63,442 nucleotides of DNA from Lachnospiraceae bacterium UBA4711 (GCA_002404515.1 DHJV01000111.1:1-63442); one strand, 5' to 3'. Shown: positions 40,994 through 51,779, counted from the first letter of the stretch. The notes: generated by a model from the sequence alone, not told the origin. Made by a program: numbers and translations.

Positions 40994-43900
40994 TTATTTC
41001 AGCATGCCAAAGAAATCGTACTGGTTTGTCTCTGGAAGATCGCCCAAAAGTCCAAGTTCTTCCATCACATCGAGGATTGTCTTTGACACCTTTCCACGAA
41101 TACGGATATCCTCTTTCGACGTAAATGTGCCGCCTTTTGCCGCTTCCTCCAACTGCTGTGCCGCCTTTAAGCCCATGCCCGCAATGGATGCAAAGCTTGG
41201 CATGATCTTCCCATCTATGATCTGGAAACGGTCTGCCTTTGCGCGGTACAGATCAATCGGCATAAACTCAATGCCCCTCGCATACATTTCCTGTACCAGC
41301 CGCATATCACGCACCATATCCTTCTCCGTCGCACTCATGTCATTTTTATCCTTCTTCTGCAGGGCAGCCAGATTTTCCTCCAGTGCTTCCTTACCCAGGC
41401 ACATCTGCTGATAGTCAAACGCTGACGCACGGATACTAAAAAACGCCGTGTAATAGGCAAGTGGATATTTGATCTTGTAATACGCCACTCGCCAGCCCAT
41501 CATAACATAGGCAACCGCATGTGCCTTCGGAAACATGTACTTAATCTTCTCGCACGATTCCATATACCATTCCGGCACATCATGCTTGCGCATCTCCTCT
41601 TTCCACTCATCCCATTTGTCACATTTGCCTTTCGCAACGATACCTTTTCGTACCTTCTCCATGATATTAAATGCAAGCCCCGGTTCCAGTCCCCGGTAGA
41701 TCAGATACGTCATGATATCATCTCTTGTACAGATCGCAGATGAAAGCTCACAAACGCCCTCCGCAATCAATGTCTGTGCGTTTCCAAGCCATACATCCGT
41801 ACCATGGGAAAGTCCCGCGATACGCACCAGATCCGAAAATGCTTTCGGTGCTGCATCGATCAACATCTGCATCGCGAAGTCTGTACCAAACTCCGGAATA
41901 CCAAGTGTACCAAGCTTCGTGCCGCCGATATCCTCCGGCTTGATACCGAGCGCTTCCGTGTTATGGAACAAAGACATAACATCCTTATCATCCAGTGGAA
42001 TCGTCTTCGCATCCAATCCGGTCAGATCCTCCAGGCGACGAATCATCGTCGGATCATCATGACCGAGAATATCAAGCTTCAACAGGTTATGGTCGATGGA
42101 ATGGTACTCAAAATGTGTTGTAATAATATCGGTTGTTGTGTCATTCGCCGGATGCTGGATTGGAGTGAATGAATAAATCTCCTCATGCTTCGGCAGCACA
42201 ATCATACCACCCGGATGCTGCCCGGTTGTACGTTTCACTCCTGTCAGTCCAAGTGCTATCCGTTCCATCTCACAGCGGCGTTTCACCTGATCATGCTCTT
42301 CGTAATATTTGTACACATAACCAAACGCTGTTTTCTCCGCCAGAGAACCGATTGTTCCAGCGCGGAATGCCTTTCCCTTTCCAAAAAGCTCCTCCGTATA
42401 GGCATGTGCCTTCGGCTGATACTCGCCCGAAAAATTCAGATCGATATCCGGCTCTTTATCGCCATAGAAACCAAGGAATGTCTCAAACGGAATATCATGG
42501 CCTTCCTTTGTCATCAGCGTACCACACTTCGGGCATTTCCGATCTGGCATATCGCAGCCTGACTGTCCTTCGAACTGTTTCACAAAATCCGAATCAAAAT
42601 CTGTAAAGTAACACTTCGGGCAGATATAGTGTGCCGGAAGTGGATTTACCTCTGTGATACCTGCCATCGTCGCAACAAAGGACGAACCAACCGAGCCACG
42701 GCTGCCTACCAGATAACCATCACCATTTGATTTCCAAACCAACTTCTGGGCGATGATATACATAACCGCAAATCCATTCGAGATAATAGAATGCAGCTCC
42801 CGTTTCAGTCTCGCCTCCACGATCTCCGGCAAATTCGGTCCGTAAATCTCATGTGCCTTATCATAACAGATCGTCGTCAGTGTCTCATCGGAATTATCAA
42901 TGATTGGCGGACATTTATCCGGTCGTACCGGTGAGATACGTTCAATCATATCGTTGATCTTATTTGTATTTGTAATAACGACTTCTTTTGCGAGGTCACT
43001 GCCCAGATACTGAAACTCTGCAAGCATCTCATCCGTTGTACGGAAAAAGAGCGGTGGCTGGCGGTCTGCGTCATGAAAGCCCTTTCCTGCCATCATGATC
43101 CGCCGGTATATCTCATCCTCCGGGTCGAGGAAATGCACATCGCAGGTTGCAACCACTGGTTTACCAAACTGTTTGCCAAGGTCGCAGATCTTCCGGTTTA
43201 CATCCTGCAGGTCTTCCACGGTCTTAACCGGAGCTTTCTCATCATCGAGCAGGAACATGTTGTTTCCGACCGGCTGGATCTCATAGTAATCATAGAAATT
43301 ACATAATCTTGTAATCTCATCCTCACCCTCACCATACAACACTGCACGGTAAAGTTCACCCGCTTCACAGGCAGAACCGATGATCAGGCCTTCCCGGTAT
43401 TTGTTGATCAGGCTCTTCGGCATACGCGGACGCCGGTTAAAATATGTCAGGTGCGATTCAGAAATCAGGCGGTACAGATTCACACGTCCAACCTCATTTG
43501 CCGCCAATATGATACCATGATACGTTTTCGCTTTTCGAATCGCATCCGGGGATGCGGCCCCCGCCTCATTTAACTCATGAATTGTCGTTATGCCTTTTTC
43601 TTTGATCATCTTGATCATCTTGACGAAGATCTCAGCCGTAGCAGCCGCATCATCACAGGCTCTGTGGTGATGCTCATTGACAACGCCAAACTGCTTGCAC
43701 AGACGATCCAGTGTATACTTACCAAGCTCCGGAAGCAGAATATGTGCCAGTGTCATCGTATCTACGATCGTACTGTCAAACACCAGTCCCAGCCGTTTTG
43801 CATTCTCCCGTATAAATCCGGTATCAAAGGCAGCATTGTGTGCAACTACACTCGCATCGCCGATATACTCCAGAAATTTCGGCAGGATCACTTCTATGGT

Positions 43901-45556
43901 CGGTGCATTCTGCACCATCGCATCTGTAATGGAGGTAAGTTTGGTGATCGTATACGGAATCGGCACCTCCGGATTGACAAATTCAGAGAATGTATCCTGT
44001 ATCCGTCCATCCTTGATCCGCACGGCTCCAATCTCGATGATACGGTTATTTGTAGGGCTTAAACCTGTGGTTTCTATATCAAACACCACATATTCCGAAT
44101 CAATTTTCTGTCCTTTTTCGTTCTGGATCAGGCCCTTTACATCATCGACAAAGTAGCCCTCTACACCATAGATGATCTTAAAGTCCTCGCCCTTTTTGAG
44201 CTGATGATTTGCAATCGGAAACGCCTGTACAACGCCATGATCGGTAATGGCAAGCGCTTTCATGCCCCATTCCTTTGCACGGGCAATGACTTTTTCGATA
44301 CCAACCACACTATCCATCTCACTCATGACCGTGTGCAGATGCAGCTCGACACGTTTTTCAAGCGCGTTATCCATCCGTTTCTCCCGGAAATCATTCGCCG
44401 GTTTGATTCCGGCAACGGAAGAAAAAGTGATTTCTTTGCTGTAGCTGTCATACACCGGCACGCCCTTGATAATATAGAATTTGCCCTTCTGCAATTCATC
44501 CAGCAATGGTCCCCGGTCATCCGGCGGCACAAAGAGCTTGAACATGATTGTATCTGTAAAATCCGTAATTGAACCTGTGATAATAAACTTTCCGCTTCGC
44601 AGCTCACGATCCTCCAAAGCAATTATCTGTCCATGGATACAGCATTCTCCGGTACCTTCTTCGAGTGCTTCGATCTTGACAATATCCGCCTCACAGTTTC
44701 TTCCATAAAACACATCCGGATCCTGTGACTGCTGTTTACGATAGCTTCCATAATCACCTTTTCCGGAGAATTTGCGTTCCGGTCTGGCACCAGCGCCATA
44801 GGATTTGCCTGCGGCTGACGCCGGTTTTGTACTGGCCGCAGCTGGTTGTGGAGACTTCGGTGCAGCCGGCTGTGCGGCTGTTTTTGTTTCTGTCTGCTTT
44901 GCAGTCTTTTTATCTTCTGCACTTTTCTCTTTTTCCGAAGCATCCGAAGCAGCTTTTGCCGCCTGTAATTCTGCATTTTTCTCCTCGATCGTGCGAAGCT
45001 CCTGCTGTAAGCGCAGGGCATTTGCCTGCCGCAGCTTTGTTTTCTGCTCTAAGGAATAGCTGAATCCAACTTCGATTTCTTTTCCAAAATGGTCACGAAA
45101 ATAAGACACGAGAAAATCCCGTATCAGCTTTTCATGTTCCTTTGCAACCGAGGAATGTTCCACCGCAATACTGATCACATCCTCGTTATAATACCACTCC
45201 GCCCGGCTCATCAACCGAAATGCAATCCGGCTGATCCCGCGCAGCTCCTCTAACAGACTTTCCTTATAGTTTTCAGCGATCTGTCTGACATCATACTGTT
45301 CGGAAAGCTGATACCTCATAAATATCTGTATCTTCTTTCCTGCACCTCCCATATGATATGCATGCTGTGTCAACAATGCTTCCATACGGGTAATCATATG
45401 ATATGGAATCAGGTGGTCACTTTGCAGCGTAACAATCATCTGCTTTTTTGTCTCGTAGGTTTTGATACTCTCCACCTGCGTATCCGAAAAAAGGGCGTCA
45501 AGTTCCGCTCCACCCTTAAAAGCCGGAAATACATTACAAAATGTTTTGTTATCCAC
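40994..45556 (-). CDS. polC: DNA polymerase III alpha subunit, Gram-positive type
   Basis: 1520 residues. Domain order is N-terminal domain, OB fold (CCIHGQIIALEDREL), PHP part 1 (VELHLHTVMSEMDSV), an inserted 3'-5' exonuclease (VVFDIETTGLSPTNN, VAHNAAFDTGF, HHRACDDAAATAEIF), PHP part 2, the palm with PDIDLNFSGEYQ, and fingers with a Cys4 zinc site (CPKCY, CPKCGTLM). It replicates the chromosome and proofreads. A Lys/Ala/Pro-rich linker of about 80 residues near 195-280 makes it a little longer than the usual 1430-1460. It lies four bases after ispG. Confidence 0.98.
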   Translation of the reverse strand: MDNKTFCNVFPAFKGGAELDALFSDTQVESIKTYETKKQMIVTLQSDHLIPYHMITRMEALLTQHAYHMGGAGKKIQIFMRYQLSEQYDVRQIAENYKESLLEELRGISRIAFRLMSRAEWYYNEDVISIAVEHSSVAKEHEKLIRDFLVSYFRDHFGKEIEVGFSYSLEQKTKLRQANALRLQQELRTIEEKNAELQAAKAASDASEKEKSAEDKKTAKQTETKTAAQPAAPKSPQPAAASTKPASAAGKSYGAGARPERKFSGKGDYGSYRKQQSQDPDVFYGRNCEADIVKIEALEEGTGECCIHGQIIALEDRELRSGKFIITGSITDFTDTIMFKLFVPPDDRGPLLDELQKGKFYIIKGVPVYDSYSKEITFSSVAGIKPANDFREKRMDNALEKRVELHLHTVMSEMDSVVGIEKVIARAKEWGMKALAITDHGVVQAFPIANHQLKKGEDFKIIYGVEGYFVDDVKGLIQNEKGQKIDSEYVVFDIETTGLSPTNNRIIEIGAVRIKDGRIQDTFSEFVNPEVPIPYTITKLTSITDAMVQNAPTIEVILPKFLEYIGDASVVAHNAAFDTGFIRENAKRLGLVFDSTIVDTMTLAHILLPELGKYTLDRLCKQFGVVNEHHHRACDDAAATAEIFVKMIKMIKEKGITTIHELNEAGAASPDAIRKAKTYHGIILAANEVGRVNLYRLISESHLTYFNRRPRMPKSLINKYREGLIIGSACEAGELYRAVLYGEGEDEITRLCNFYDYYEIQPVGNNMFLLDDEKAPVKTVEDLQDVNRKICDLGKQFGKPVVATCDVHFLDPEDEIYRRIMMAGKGFHDADRQPPLFFRTTDEMLAEFQYLGSDLAKEVVITNTNKINDMIERISPVRPDKCPPIIDNSDETLTTICYDKAHEIYGPNLPEIVEARLKRELHSIISNGFAVMYIIAQKLVWKSNGDGYLVGSRGSVGSSFVATMAGITEVNPLPAHYICPKCYFTDFDSDFVKQFEGQSGCDMPDRKCPKCGTLMTKEGHDIPFETFLGFYGDKEPDIDLNFSGEYQPKAHAYTEELFGKGKAFRAGTIGSLAEKTAFGYVYKYYEEHDQVKRRCEMERIALGLTGVKRTTGQHPGGMIVLPKHEEIYSFTPIQHPANDTTTDIITTHFEYHSIDHNLLKLDILGHDDPTMIRRLEDLTGLDAKTIPLDDKDVMSLFHNTEALGIKPEDIGGTKLGTLGIPEFGTDFAMQMLIDAAPKAFSDLVRIAGLSHGTDVWLGNAQTLIAEGVCELSSAICTRDDIMTYLIYRGLEPGLAFNIMEKVRKGIVAKGKCDKWDEWKEEMRKHDVPEWYMESCEKIKYMFPKAHAVAYVMMGWRVAYYKIKYPLAYYTAFFSIRASAFDYQQMCLGKEALEENLAALQKKDKNDMSATEKDMVRDMRLVQEMYARGIEFMPIDLYRAKADRFQIIDGKIMPSFASIAGMGLKAAQQLEEAAKGGTFTSKEDIRIRGKVSKTILDVMEELGLLGDLPETNQYDFFGMLK

Positions 45557-45560
45557 GTTT

Positions 45561-46649
45561 TTACTCCTCTTCCCAGTGATCCAGCTCGTACTTCAACGCC
45601 GCAAGCAGATTCTCCTGCGGAACCTTCTTAATGATCTCACCATGCTTCATCAGAAGTCCCTCACCATTGCCGCCTGCAATACCAAGATCAGCTTCCCTTG
45701 CCTCACCAGGTCCATTTACCGCGCATCCCATCACAGCAACTTTGATTGACAGATGGTCATAACCGGCAATCAGTTTCTCTACATCATTGGCAAGTCCGAT
45801 CAGGTCGATCTTTGTTCTGCCACAGGTCGGACAGGACACAAGTTCGATTCCATCCTTGCGCAGTCCCAGAGTCCGCAGAATCAGCTTCGCGGATGTGATT
45901 TCTTCAACCGGATCTCCCGTCAGAGATACGCGCATTGTATCGCCGATTCCCTGCCCTAAGATCAAACCGAGTCCCACCGCGGACTTAATATTGCCACGGT
46001 AGACCGTTCCTGCCTCTGTAATGCCGACATGCAAAGGATAGCTCGTCTGTTCTGCGATCAGTTCATGTGCATGTACACACATCATAACATCGGAGCTTTT
46101 GATACTGATTACAAGATTATCATAATCACATTCCTCGATCATCCGTACCTTGTCAAGTGCAGACTCCACGATACCTTCCGCTGTCACGCCTCCATATTTT
46201 TCAACCAGGTTTCGCTCTAAGGAACCGGAATTCACACCCACACGAATCGGAATATTCCGTTCCTTCGCAACTTTTACAACCTTTTTCAGATTTTCTTCTC
46301 CGCCGATATTTCCCGGATTGATTCGAATCTTATCTGCACCATATTCCATCGCAAGAATCGCCAGCCGATAATCAAAATGAATATCCGCTACGATTGGAAT
46401 ATGAATCTGTTCTTTAATCTTATCAAACGCTTTTGCAGCCGCTTCTGTATTCGCTGTGGATCGGATGATCTGACAGCCTGCCTTCTCCAGTTCCAGAATC
46501 TGTGCTACGGTTGCGTCTACATCGGATGTCTCTGTATTTGTCATAGACTGAATCGCGATCGGATTGCCACCGCCGATCACAACACCGCCAATATTTATCA
46601 TTCTCGTCGTATCTCTGTGTGGAAGTGTTTTTTTCGTTCCATATCTCAT
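45561..46649 (-). CDS. ispG: 4-hydroxy-3-methylbut-2-enyl-diphosphate synthase
   Basis: 362 residues. NPIAIQSMTNTETSDVDAT at the start, VADIHFDYRLAI, RINPGNIGG, and the iron-sulfur Cys residues in SCPTCGRTKIDL and MGCAVNGPGEA. It makes HMBPP in the MEP isoprenoid pathway, as do dxr and the uppS product further along this operon. ATG 46649 is eight bases after AAGGGG; GTG 46655 is too near. Confidence 0.97.
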   Translation of the reverse strand: MRYGTKKTLPHRDTTRMINIGGVVIGGGNPIAIQSMTNTETSDVDATVAQILELEKAGCQIIRSTANTEAAAKAFDKIKEQIHIPIVADIHFDYRLAILAMEYGADKIRINPGNIGGEENLKKVVKVAKERNIPIRVGVNSGSLERNLVEKYGGVTAEGIVESALDKVRMIEECDYDNLVISIKSSDVMMCVHAHELIAEQTSYPLHVGITEAGTVYRGNIKSAVGLGLILGQGIGDTMRVSLTGDPVEEITSAKLILRTLGLRKDGIELVSCPTCGRTKIDLIGLANDVEKLIAGYDHLSIKVAVMGCAVNGPGEAREADLGIAGGNGEGLLMKHGEIIKKVPQENLLAALKYELDHWEEE

Positions 46650-46673
46650 AATCACAACCCCTTTTCTAACCCT

Positions 46674-47726
46674 TTAGAAAAATGCATTCTTAATATCATT
46701 AAAGAATACTACAACCATCAATACCATAAGCAGCGCAAATCCGATAAAATTCACAATTGCTTCCTTCTCCTGTGGAATCTTCTTCCTGCGGATTGCCTCA
46801 ATAAACAGGAACAGCAGTCTGCCGCCATCCAGTGCCGGAATCGGAAGCAGATTCATGATACCCAGATTCACGCTCAGCAAAATACTCCAGTTTAGAAGAT
46901 TCAGTATTACATTGATCACTGCCTCTTTCCGTGTTGTACTGATATCCTTTGCTTCTTCGATCACTTCGTTCATGGCACTTCCAACGCCGACTGGTCCCAT
47001 GATATCCCCATTTTTCACGCCACCTGTCACGATCATCCGAAGTCCCGTCACCGTCGCTTTCACCCAATATCGAAGCTCCAGGCCCGCATATTTGATGTCA
47101 TTTCCAAAGCCTGTGGACGCAACATAGCCTCCGGCAACTCCAAGTTTATAATTTCCTTCTTTGTCTACCTTCGGTGTTACAACAACAGATTCCTTTGAAC
47201 CATCTGCATGCTCAATCGAAAGTGTTACCGGTTTGGATGGATTTTCCGCCTGCATATAGAGTAAAATCTCTCGATAATTATAAATCTTCTTTCCATTAAT
47301 CGCTGTCACTGTATCTCCAACAACAATTCCGGCATCCTCCGCAGCAGAATGTTCTACCACGGTTGTAAGTCTGGCAGGGTCGCAACCAGTAAAATGTATC
47401 AAAATAATTGAAAGCAGAAATGCCAGAATAAAGTTGAACACAGGTCCTGCTGCAATCACCAAAATCCGTGCAAGCAGCGGCTTGTTGTTAAATGCATTCT
47501 CATCTTCGCTCTCGCCATCTTCCCCCATCATCATGCAGTATCCACCGATTGGCAGTAAACGCAGGGAATATTTCGTCTCCTTTTTCTGTATCGAAAAAAT
47601 AGCCGGTCCCATACCAATGGAAAACTCCATGACAGCAATCTTATTCATCTTTGCAACAATAAAGTGTCCAAACTCGTGAAAAAACACGATCACGCCAAAC
47701 ACTAATATAATCAGAATAATGTTCAT
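46674..47726 (-). CDS. rseP: Site-2 intramembrane metalloprotease RseP
   Basis: 350 residues, with HEFGH in the first helix, one PDZ domain (about 105-185; GIVVGDTVTAINGKKI), and NLLPIPALDGGRLLF, the second metal-binding site. Four TM helices. It cleaves anti-sigma factors and leftover signal peptides. Placed between dxr and ispG, as in many Firmicutes. Confidence 0.96.
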   Translation of the reverse strand: MNIILIILVFGVIVFFHEFGHFIVAKMNKIAVMEFSIGMGPAIFSIQKKETKYSLRLLPIGGYCMMMGEDGESEDENAFNNKPLLARILVIAAGPVFNFILAFLLSIILIHFTGCDPARLTTVVEHSAAEDAGIVVGDTVTAINGKKIYNYREILLYMQAENPSKPVTLSIEHADGSKESVVVTPKVDKEGNYKLGVAGGYVASTGFGNDIKYAGLELRYWVKATVTGLRMIVTGGVKNGDIMGPVGVGSAMNEVIEEAKDISTTRKEAVINVILNLLNWSILLSVNLGIMNLLPIPALDGGRLLFLFIEAIRRKKIPQEKEAIVNFIGFALLMVLMVVVFFNDIKNAFF

Positions 47727-47753
47727 ACAATCTCCTTTTACGTCGAAACTCTA

Positions 47754-48899
47754 TCAACCGAATTGTCGTTCAATATAAGCATATACCCAGCGTTCCGTCC
47801 CCAGAATCTCTTCGAGCGTCGGATTCGCAATGGTCTTATGCTCCCCCATACAGGCTTCAATTATATCATAGATTTGTAAAAATTTTATGTCCTTGTGCAG
47901 GAACTTTGCAACTGCGCATTCATTTGCCGCATTGAGCACCGTCGGCATGGAACCACCGGTTTTAATTGCCTCATATGCAAAATCCAGTCCCTTGAATGTC
48001 TCTCTGTCTGGTTTGCTTGTGATGATTCCGGCAATCTTAGAGAAATCCAGACGATCACCAGCCAGATATCTACGTTCCGGATAATACAGCGCATACTGAA
48101 TTGGCAGACGCATATCTGCCGTTCCGAGCTGTGCCTTGATCGCACCATCCTCGAATTCCACCATTGAATGAATGATGCTCTGTGGCTGTACAACCACCTC
48201 GATATCCTCCGGCATCACATCAAACAGCCAGCGTGCTTCGATAACCTCCAGACCTTTGTTTACCAGTGTTGCAGAATCGATCGTAATCTTTCTTCCCATC
48301 GACCAGTTCGGATGCTTGAGTGCATCCTCCACTGTAACGTCCTTTAACTCTTCTCTTGTCTTTCCGAGGAATGGCCCACCCGATGCTGTGATCAGAAGCT
48401 TTGCAATCTTATTTTCCCTTTCCCCGTGCAGGCACTGGAATATCGCAGAATGCTCACTGTCTACCGGAAGAATCCGGACATGGTATTCCTCTGCCAGTTT
48501 CATAATCAGGTGTCCGGCCGTTACCAGTGTCTCCTTGTTTGCAAGTGCGATATCTTTTCCCGCCTTGATTGCCTCAATCGTCGGACGGATTCCGATCATA
48601 CCAACGATTGCTGTCACGACAAGCTCCGCTGGTTCATATGTAGCAGCTGCAATCAGTCCATCCATACCATAAACAATCTTACAATTAAAATCAGACAAGG
48701 CAATCCGTAACGCATCTGCCTTGTCTTTGCTTTGTACACTTACAAGTGCCGGCTTGAATTCCCGCACCTGTTTTTCCAGTAATTCTATATTATTTCCTGC
48801 TGCTAAGGCACCGACACGGATATCCGCATTGGCACGCACGACGTCGAGCGTCTGTGTACCAATCGAACCGGTCGAGCCGATAATCGCGATTGTTCTCAC
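47754..48899 (-). CDS. dxr: 1-deoxy-D-xylulose-5-phosphate reductoisomerase
   Basis: 381 residues. IIGSTGSIGTQTLDVV binds NADPH; ALANKETLVTAG, PVDSEHSAIFQ and TASGGPFL carry active-site residues. It catalyses the committed step of the MEP pathway. A GTG start at 48899 (AGGAGG six bases upstream) is chosen over the longer reading into cdsA; it overlaps the cdsA stop as ATGTGA. Confidence 0.97.
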   Translation of the reverse strand: MRTIAIIGSTGSIGTQTLDVVRANADIRVGALAAGNNIELLEKQVREFKPALVSVQSKDKADALRIALSDFNCKIVYGMDGLIAAATYEPAELVVTAIVGMIGIRPTIEAIKAGKDIALANKETLVTAGHLIMKLAEEYHVRILPVDSEHSAIFQCLHGERENKIAKLLITASGGPFLGKTREELKDVTVEDALKHPNWSMGRKITIDSATLVNKGLEVIEARWLFDVMPEDIEVVVQPQSIIHSMVEFEDGAIKAQLGTADMRLPIQYALYYPERRYLAGDRLDFSKIAGIITSKPDRETFKGLDFAYEAIKTGGSMPTVLNAANECAVAKFLHKDIKFLQIYDIIEACMGEHKTIANPTLEEILGTERWVYAYIERQFG

Positions 48900-49717
48900 A
48901 TTGCGCCTCCTAAGTTTCCAATCATAATTGAAAAGCAATAATATACAATTGGTGCTGTAAAGATAATACTGTCAAACCGATCCATGATACCTCCATGTCC
49001 CGGAATCAGTTTTCCGTAGTCTTTGATATCGTTGTTTCGTTTGATGGCGGATGCGGTCAGATCTCCAATCACTGCAAATCCGGCGCCCACAGCACCTGCT
49101 ACCGCAAAAATAAGTGGTGCATTTGTTAATTCATATACTTTTGCATTGAAGAATATTCCATACAATGCTCCAATCAGTGCAGAACCGAAAATACCACCCA
49201 GCAATCCTTCCACACTCTTCTTCGGGCTGAGCTTCGGTGACATCTTATGTTTTCCAAACTTCACGCCGACACAATAAGCAAATGTATCATTGATCCATGA
49301 ACAGATATATACCATCACGACCAAAGCCCCACCATATTTCAGGATACGAACCTGATACAGGAACGACAGCAGCAACGAAACATAGAAAAATGCCAAGATT
49401 GCAACCATTGCATCTTTGTCCGTGTGCTTTGGATATGTGACTACATAAACCGCTAAAACCAATAACACATACAGGATCATAAGTGGCAGAAGGTACTTCT
49501 CCAAATGGAAGAACAGGAAGCAATAATATGCGATCGTCATCAGATAAGCAAGCACTGCCATCGCAGTTTTCTCCTGCTTATAGACGCGCATCAGCTCGAA
49601 CACGCCGCCTAAACTCAAAAGCATAACCGCCACTCCGGTTACATAACCACCCAAATATAAAATTCCAATTGTGAGCAGTGTAAGCACTGCACCACTGATA
49701 AAACGTGTTTTAAACAT
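48896..49717 (-). CDS. cdsA: Phosphatidate cytidylyltransferase
   Basis: 273 residues, about eight TM helices, with the signature near the C-terminus: SAIKRNNDIKDYGKLIPGHG and GGIMDRFDSIIFTAP. It makes CDP-diacylglycerol for phospholipid synthesis in the membrane. It is three bases after uppS. Confidence 0.96.
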   Translation of the reverse strand: MFKTRFISGAVLTLLTIGILYLGGYVTGVAVMLLSLGGVFELMRVYKQEKTAMAVLAYLMTIAYYCFLFFHLEKYLLPLMILYVLLVLAVYVVTYPKHTDKDAMVAILAFFYVSLLLSFLYQVRILKYGGALVVMVYICSWINDTFAYCVGVKFGKHKMSPKLSPKKSVEGLLGGIFGSALIGALYGIFFNAKVYELTNAPLIFAVAGAVGAGFAVIGDLTASAIKRNNDIKDYGKLIPGHGGIMDRFDSIIFTAPIVYYCFSIMIGNLGGAM

Positions 49718-49720
49718 AGT

Positions 49721-50449
49721 TTATTTTACTCCACCAAATCTTCGCTCTCTACCATTGTAATACCGGACTGCTTCTTTCAATGATTCCTTGTTAAAATCCG
49801 GCCACAAGGTATCTGTGAAATAGAATTCTGCATAGGCAAGCTGCCAGATCAGATAATTTGATAACCGCAGTTCTCCGCTTGTGCGGATCAGCAGATCCGG
49901 ATCCGGAAGATCTGCTGTGTCCAGATGCTTCGATATCACATCCTCCGTGATTTCTTCCGGTGCAAGTGTTCCTTCCTGTACCTCTTTTGCAAGCTTTGTC
50001 ATCGTCCGGCGCAGTTCATCCCTGCCACCATAGTTCAATGCAATCGTAAAATCCAGTTTGTCAAACTTCGCTGTCTCACGCTCTGCATGTTCAAGCATCT
50101 CCACAATATCCGCGTCAAGCGCACTCCGGTCTCCGATCACACGAATCCGCAGTCCATCCTTTGTGGCACGCTCCACACAATTTGTGAGATAACTGCGAAG
50201 CAGATTCATGATTCCGTTCACTTCCTCTGTCGAACGTTTCCAGTTCTCCGTGGAAAATGCATACACCGTCAGATAGCGGATTCCCAGATCCGCCGCATCC
50301 CGGCAGATCTGTTCCAACACCTTTGCACCCTGTCTGTGTCCCATGTTACGTGGTAGCAGGCGTTTCTTCGCCCACCTGCCATTGCCATCCATAATGATTG
50401 CTACATGGGTAGGTATTTCCAATTCTTCTCCATCAATGATTTTCTTCAT
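49721..50449 (-). CDS. uppS: Isoprenyl transferase (undecaprenyl diphosphate synthase)
   Basis: 242 residues. VAIIMDGNGRWAKKR is the active-site start with catalytic Asp, then TVYAFSTENWKRS, NYGGRDEL and DLLIRTSGELRLSNYL. It makes the C55 lipid carrier for peptidoglycan from IPP. Three bases separate it from frr. Confidence 0.97.
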   Translation of the reverse strand: MKKIIDGEELEIPTHVAIIMDGNGRWAKKRLLPRNMGHRQGAKVLEQICRDAADLGIRYLTVYAFSTENWKRSTEEVNGIMNLLRSYLTNCVERATKDGLRIRVIGDRSALDADIVEMLEHAERETAKFDKLDFTIALNYGGRDELRRTMTKLAKEVQEGTLAPEEITEDVISKHLDTADLPDPDLLIRTSGELRLSNYLIWQLAYAEFYFTDTLWPDFNKESLKEAVRYYNGRERRFGGVK

Positions 50450-50452
50450 AGC

Positions 50453-50998
50453 TTATACTGTCATGATTTCCTTTGTCTTTGTCTCGATTTCCTGATCAAC
50501 CTGTGCCACATACTTGTCTGTCATCTTCTGAACCTTCTCTTCATTGCCCTTGAGTTCATCGTCAGACATCTCTGCTGCCTTGTTTGCCTTCTTCAATGCA
50601 TCGTTTGCATCACGACGGATATTACGGATTGCAACCTTTGCATTCTCGCCCTTCTTCTTAACGTCCTTTGCAAGCTCTTTTCTTCGATCCTCTGTCAGCT
50701 CTGGGAAGTTGATAATAATGTTCTTGCCATCGTTGTTCGGATTGATACCAAGATCAGAACATACAATTGCTTTCTCGATCTCCTTAATCAGACTTGACTC
50801 CCAAGGTGAGATCATGATTGTTCTTGCCTCCGGAACTGTGATATTTGCCACCTGCTGCAATGGTGTAGGTGCTCCGTAATAAAGTACTGTGATACGATCC
50901 AGAATATGTGGGTTTGCACGTCCTGCACGGATTGTGCTGTATTCCTTCTCCAGGCTCTCAATTGTCTTCTTCATCTTCTCTTCATACTGTGCTAACAT
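50453..50998 (-). CDS. frr: Ribosome recycling factor
   Basis: 181 residues, complete: STIRAGRANPHILDRI, YGAPTPLQQVANITVPEA and DGKNIIINFPELTEDRRK are typical RRF segments. It splits post-termination ribosomes with EF-G. ATG 50998 has GGAGG at the right distance; the upstream ATG 51049 lies before the site. Confidence 0.97.
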   Translation of the reverse strand: MLAQYEEKMKKTIESLEKEYSTIRAGRANPHILDRITVLYYGAPTPLQQVANITVPEARTIMISPWESSLIKEIEKAIVCSDLGINPNNDGKNIIINFPELTEDRRKELAKDVKKKGENAKVAIRNIRRDANDALKKANKAAEMSDDELKGNEEKVQKMTDKYVAQVDQEIETKTKEIMTV

Positions 50999-51053
50999 TT
51001 TTCTTCCTCCAAATATAATATACTTTTCTGTCATCCTGACATGTAACAATCTC

Positions 51054-51758
51054 TTACTCTACTGTCACGGTTGTTCCGGTAAATCCGCCTGTCACCGCTT
51101 TCTCGATACTGTTTGTATCGTTCAGTCCAAACAGCATCATTGGCATCTTGTTCTCCATTGCAAGCACAGCGGCCGCAAGATCGATCACACCAAGCTTCTT
51201 ATCCACGATCTCTGAGATTGGCATCGTGTCATATTTTTTTGCATTCGGATTCGTCTTTGGATCACTGTCATACACACCATCAATCGCTTTCGCAGAGAGG
51301 ATGACATCTGCCTCTACCTCGATTGCCATAAGCACAGTTGCCGTATCCGTCGAGAAGTATGGATGTCCGGTTCCACCCGCGAAAAATACAACCTCACCAT
51401 TCTCCAGATACTCGATTGCCTTGTCCTTGTTAAAAAGCTCTGTCATGCTGCCACAGGCAAACGGTGTCATGATATGTGTCTTCAATCCCTCTGCGCGCAT
51501 CGCATCAGCTGCATAGATGCAGTTCATCACAGTTGCCAGCATGCCAATCTGGTCTGCCTTTACACGATCCATGTTATCGGATGTTCTGCCTCTCCAGAAA
51601 TTTCCTCCGCCGATTACAATACTTACCTGAATATGCTTATCGCAGATTGCCTTTACCTGCTTTGCCACATCACGGACAACTGCCTCATCAAATCCGGTAT
51701 GCTTTTCTCCAGCAAGTGCCTCACCGGAAAGTTTCAATAAAATTCTGTCCATCTTCAT
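51054..51758 (-). CDS. pyrH: UMP kinase
   Basis: 234 residues of the amino-acid-kinase fold: ILLKLSGEALAG, IVIGGGNFWRGR, FAGGTGHPYFSTDTAT and SAKAIDGVYDSDPK. It phosphorylates UMP to UDP and heads the pyrH-frr-uppS-cdsA group. GAGGAG lies nine bases upstream. Confidence 0.97.
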   Translation of the reverse strand: MKMDRILLKLSGEALAGEKHTGFDEAVVRDVAKQVKAICDKHIQVSIVIGGGNFWRGRTSDNMDRVKADQIGMLATVMNCIYAADAMRAEGLKTHIMTPFACGSMTELFNKDKAIEYLENGEVVFFAGGTGHPYFSTDTATVLMAIEVEADVILSAKAIDGVYDSDPKTNPNAKKYDTMPISEIVDKKLGVIDLAAAVLAMENKMPMMLFGLNDTNSIEKAVTGGFTGTTVTVE

Positions 51759-51779
51759 CGTTTGATACTCCTCTTCGTT

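Noticed and set aside
42169..42606. + strand frames across polC, for example 42169-42606 and 44725-45063
   Set aside because: All are opposite the continuous 1520-residue polC frame and lack ribosome sites or known domains.
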